Positions 63,292-64,000 of a stretch of 64,000 bases of DNA are shown here, in pieces. The notes beneath the pieces are model-generated. The model saw nothing but the letters and a program-made list of their open reading frames with translations. It was not told the origin of the DNA and ran no database searches. Where the stretch lies: NCBI RefSeq assembly GCF_002443255.2, contig NW_019211459.1, positions 24,047,290 through 24,111,289 on the forward strand. Direction: 5' to 3'. This DNA is from Varroa destructor (lineage: Eukaryota > Arthropoda > Arachnida > Mesostigmata > Varroidae). Numbering within the stretch: the stretch's first letter is position 1; each line of letters begins with the position of its first letter. Both the position numbers and the translations under genes were made by a program.

Positions 63292-64000
63292 CCCCGTTGA
63301 CTGCAAAATTAGTGAATCAGCTTAATGTGAAGAACATGTTGACTAGGGACTTAGGAGCTACTTCCGTCTGGTCAGGAAGTTTGCCTCGCAGTTGTGAAGG
63401 CTTCATCAAAACGCCGTCGGTTTTGGTAGATGAGACCAACAAGATTCGACGGCGGAGAGACAGTCTTTGAAAGTCAGGCGTATTATTGCCTTTGCCAGAA
63501 ATCTCCGCCTTAGTGATCTACTATATCTCGGGAGACGGGACTACATCTTGCCCACACTTGTCCTTTGACTAGCCCGCACTGAATCGAGCATCGTTCCCCG
63601 TTCCTCGGCGCAACAAAGCCTCTCTATAGATTGAGCCCTAGCTCGTTCATTCTTTTGTGCCCCATACAGCCTGAACAAGCCACTCGAAGCCTTCTGTCGA
63701 GCCTGCCCCTGCAATCACTTGAAAATGACGAGCAACCTGAGTATCTGATCCAACTTTCAGAGCAACTCTACTTCGAGTCGCGTCCTCAAAGGGTCTCTCA
63801 GTTCGTCAAAATCGCCAAGACGGCGACCACGAGCAGGACCCTTTTCGATGCTACCATCTTACATCTACATCTGAGCCTAGAATTAATCACTTCATCAATC
63901 TGGATGAATCCTTGGCCAGATCAGACGTCTTTGGCCGTCAGCCGCAGCAGCAGCAGCACCGCCCACCCTGACACAAAGGGCATGTGACAATAACATTCGT
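63292..64000 (+). other. 3' flank or 3' UTR of CYP315A1
   Basis: No AATAAA or ATTAAA is visible between the stop codon and the window edge. A 118-codon open frame at 63631-63987 starts with TTG, not ATG, matches nothing I know, and is probably untranslated. The transcript end probably lies beyond 64,000 or uses a variant signal. Confidence 0.5.

Noticed and set aside
63631..63987. 118-codon frame downstream of the P450
   Set aside because: Starts with TTG, no domain, probably 3' UTR or flank.
1..64000. CRISPR arrays, operons or bacterial-type systems
   Set aside because: The window has eukaryotic splice sites, long introns and microsatellites; no direct-repeat/spacer arrays or tightly packed genes were seen.

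Overview
The window looks like arthropod nuclear DNA. It is AT-rich overall with scattered GC-richer blocks, it is full of microsatellites, and it holds one gene split by multi-kilobase GT-AG introns. It also has a short run of the arthropod telomere-type pentamer CCTAA/TTAGG and several diverged tRNA-derived SINE copies. The gene I recognise belongs to the arthropod-specific Halloween (ecdysteroid synthesis) set. Intron size and base composition would suit a parasitiform mite or a similar chelicerate, but that is a guess; nothing here fixes the taxon below arthropod.

From 1 to about 46,000 I recognise no gene by homology. This stretch is intergenic-looking, with homopolymer, di-, tri- and pentanucleotide repeats. 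GC-richer blocks lie at about 5.15-7.26, 10.2-11.1, 37.7-39.0 and 44.85-45.35 kb. SINE-like elements lie at 14.2-14.5 (two units in tandem), 28.1, 36.4 and 43.35-43.43 kb. There is a perfect 15-bp-arm hairpin at 41,984-42,017. A few ATG-initiated open frames (largest 145, 126, 108 and 104 codons) are listed with low confidence. By a rough estimate, ORFs of this length are expected by chance in 64 kb of this composition.

From 46,075 to 63,291 (+ strand) lies a complete six-exon mitochondrial-clan cytochrome P450. I assign it to CYP315A1 (shadow), the ecdysteroid C2-hydroxylase. All five introns are GT-AG, the phases fit exactly, and the joined reading frame is 548 codons including the stop. 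The WxxxR, I-helix AxxDTT, ExxR, PERW and FGxGxRxCxG motifs are all present. Introns 1, 3, 4 and 5 are 2.4-5.7 kb. Intron 3 carries large GC-rich low-complexity blocks, and intron 4 has a possible degraded transposon end.

After the stop codon, 63,292-64,000 has no AATAAA signal and no recognisable gene. The transcript therefore probably ends beyond the window or uses a variant signal. Only one metabolic gene is identified: it would act with ferredoxin in mitochondria, late in the pathway to 20-hydroxyecdysone (or to a C25-deoxy ecdysteroid such as ponasterone A, if the host is a mite). Its partner Halloween genes are not in this window.
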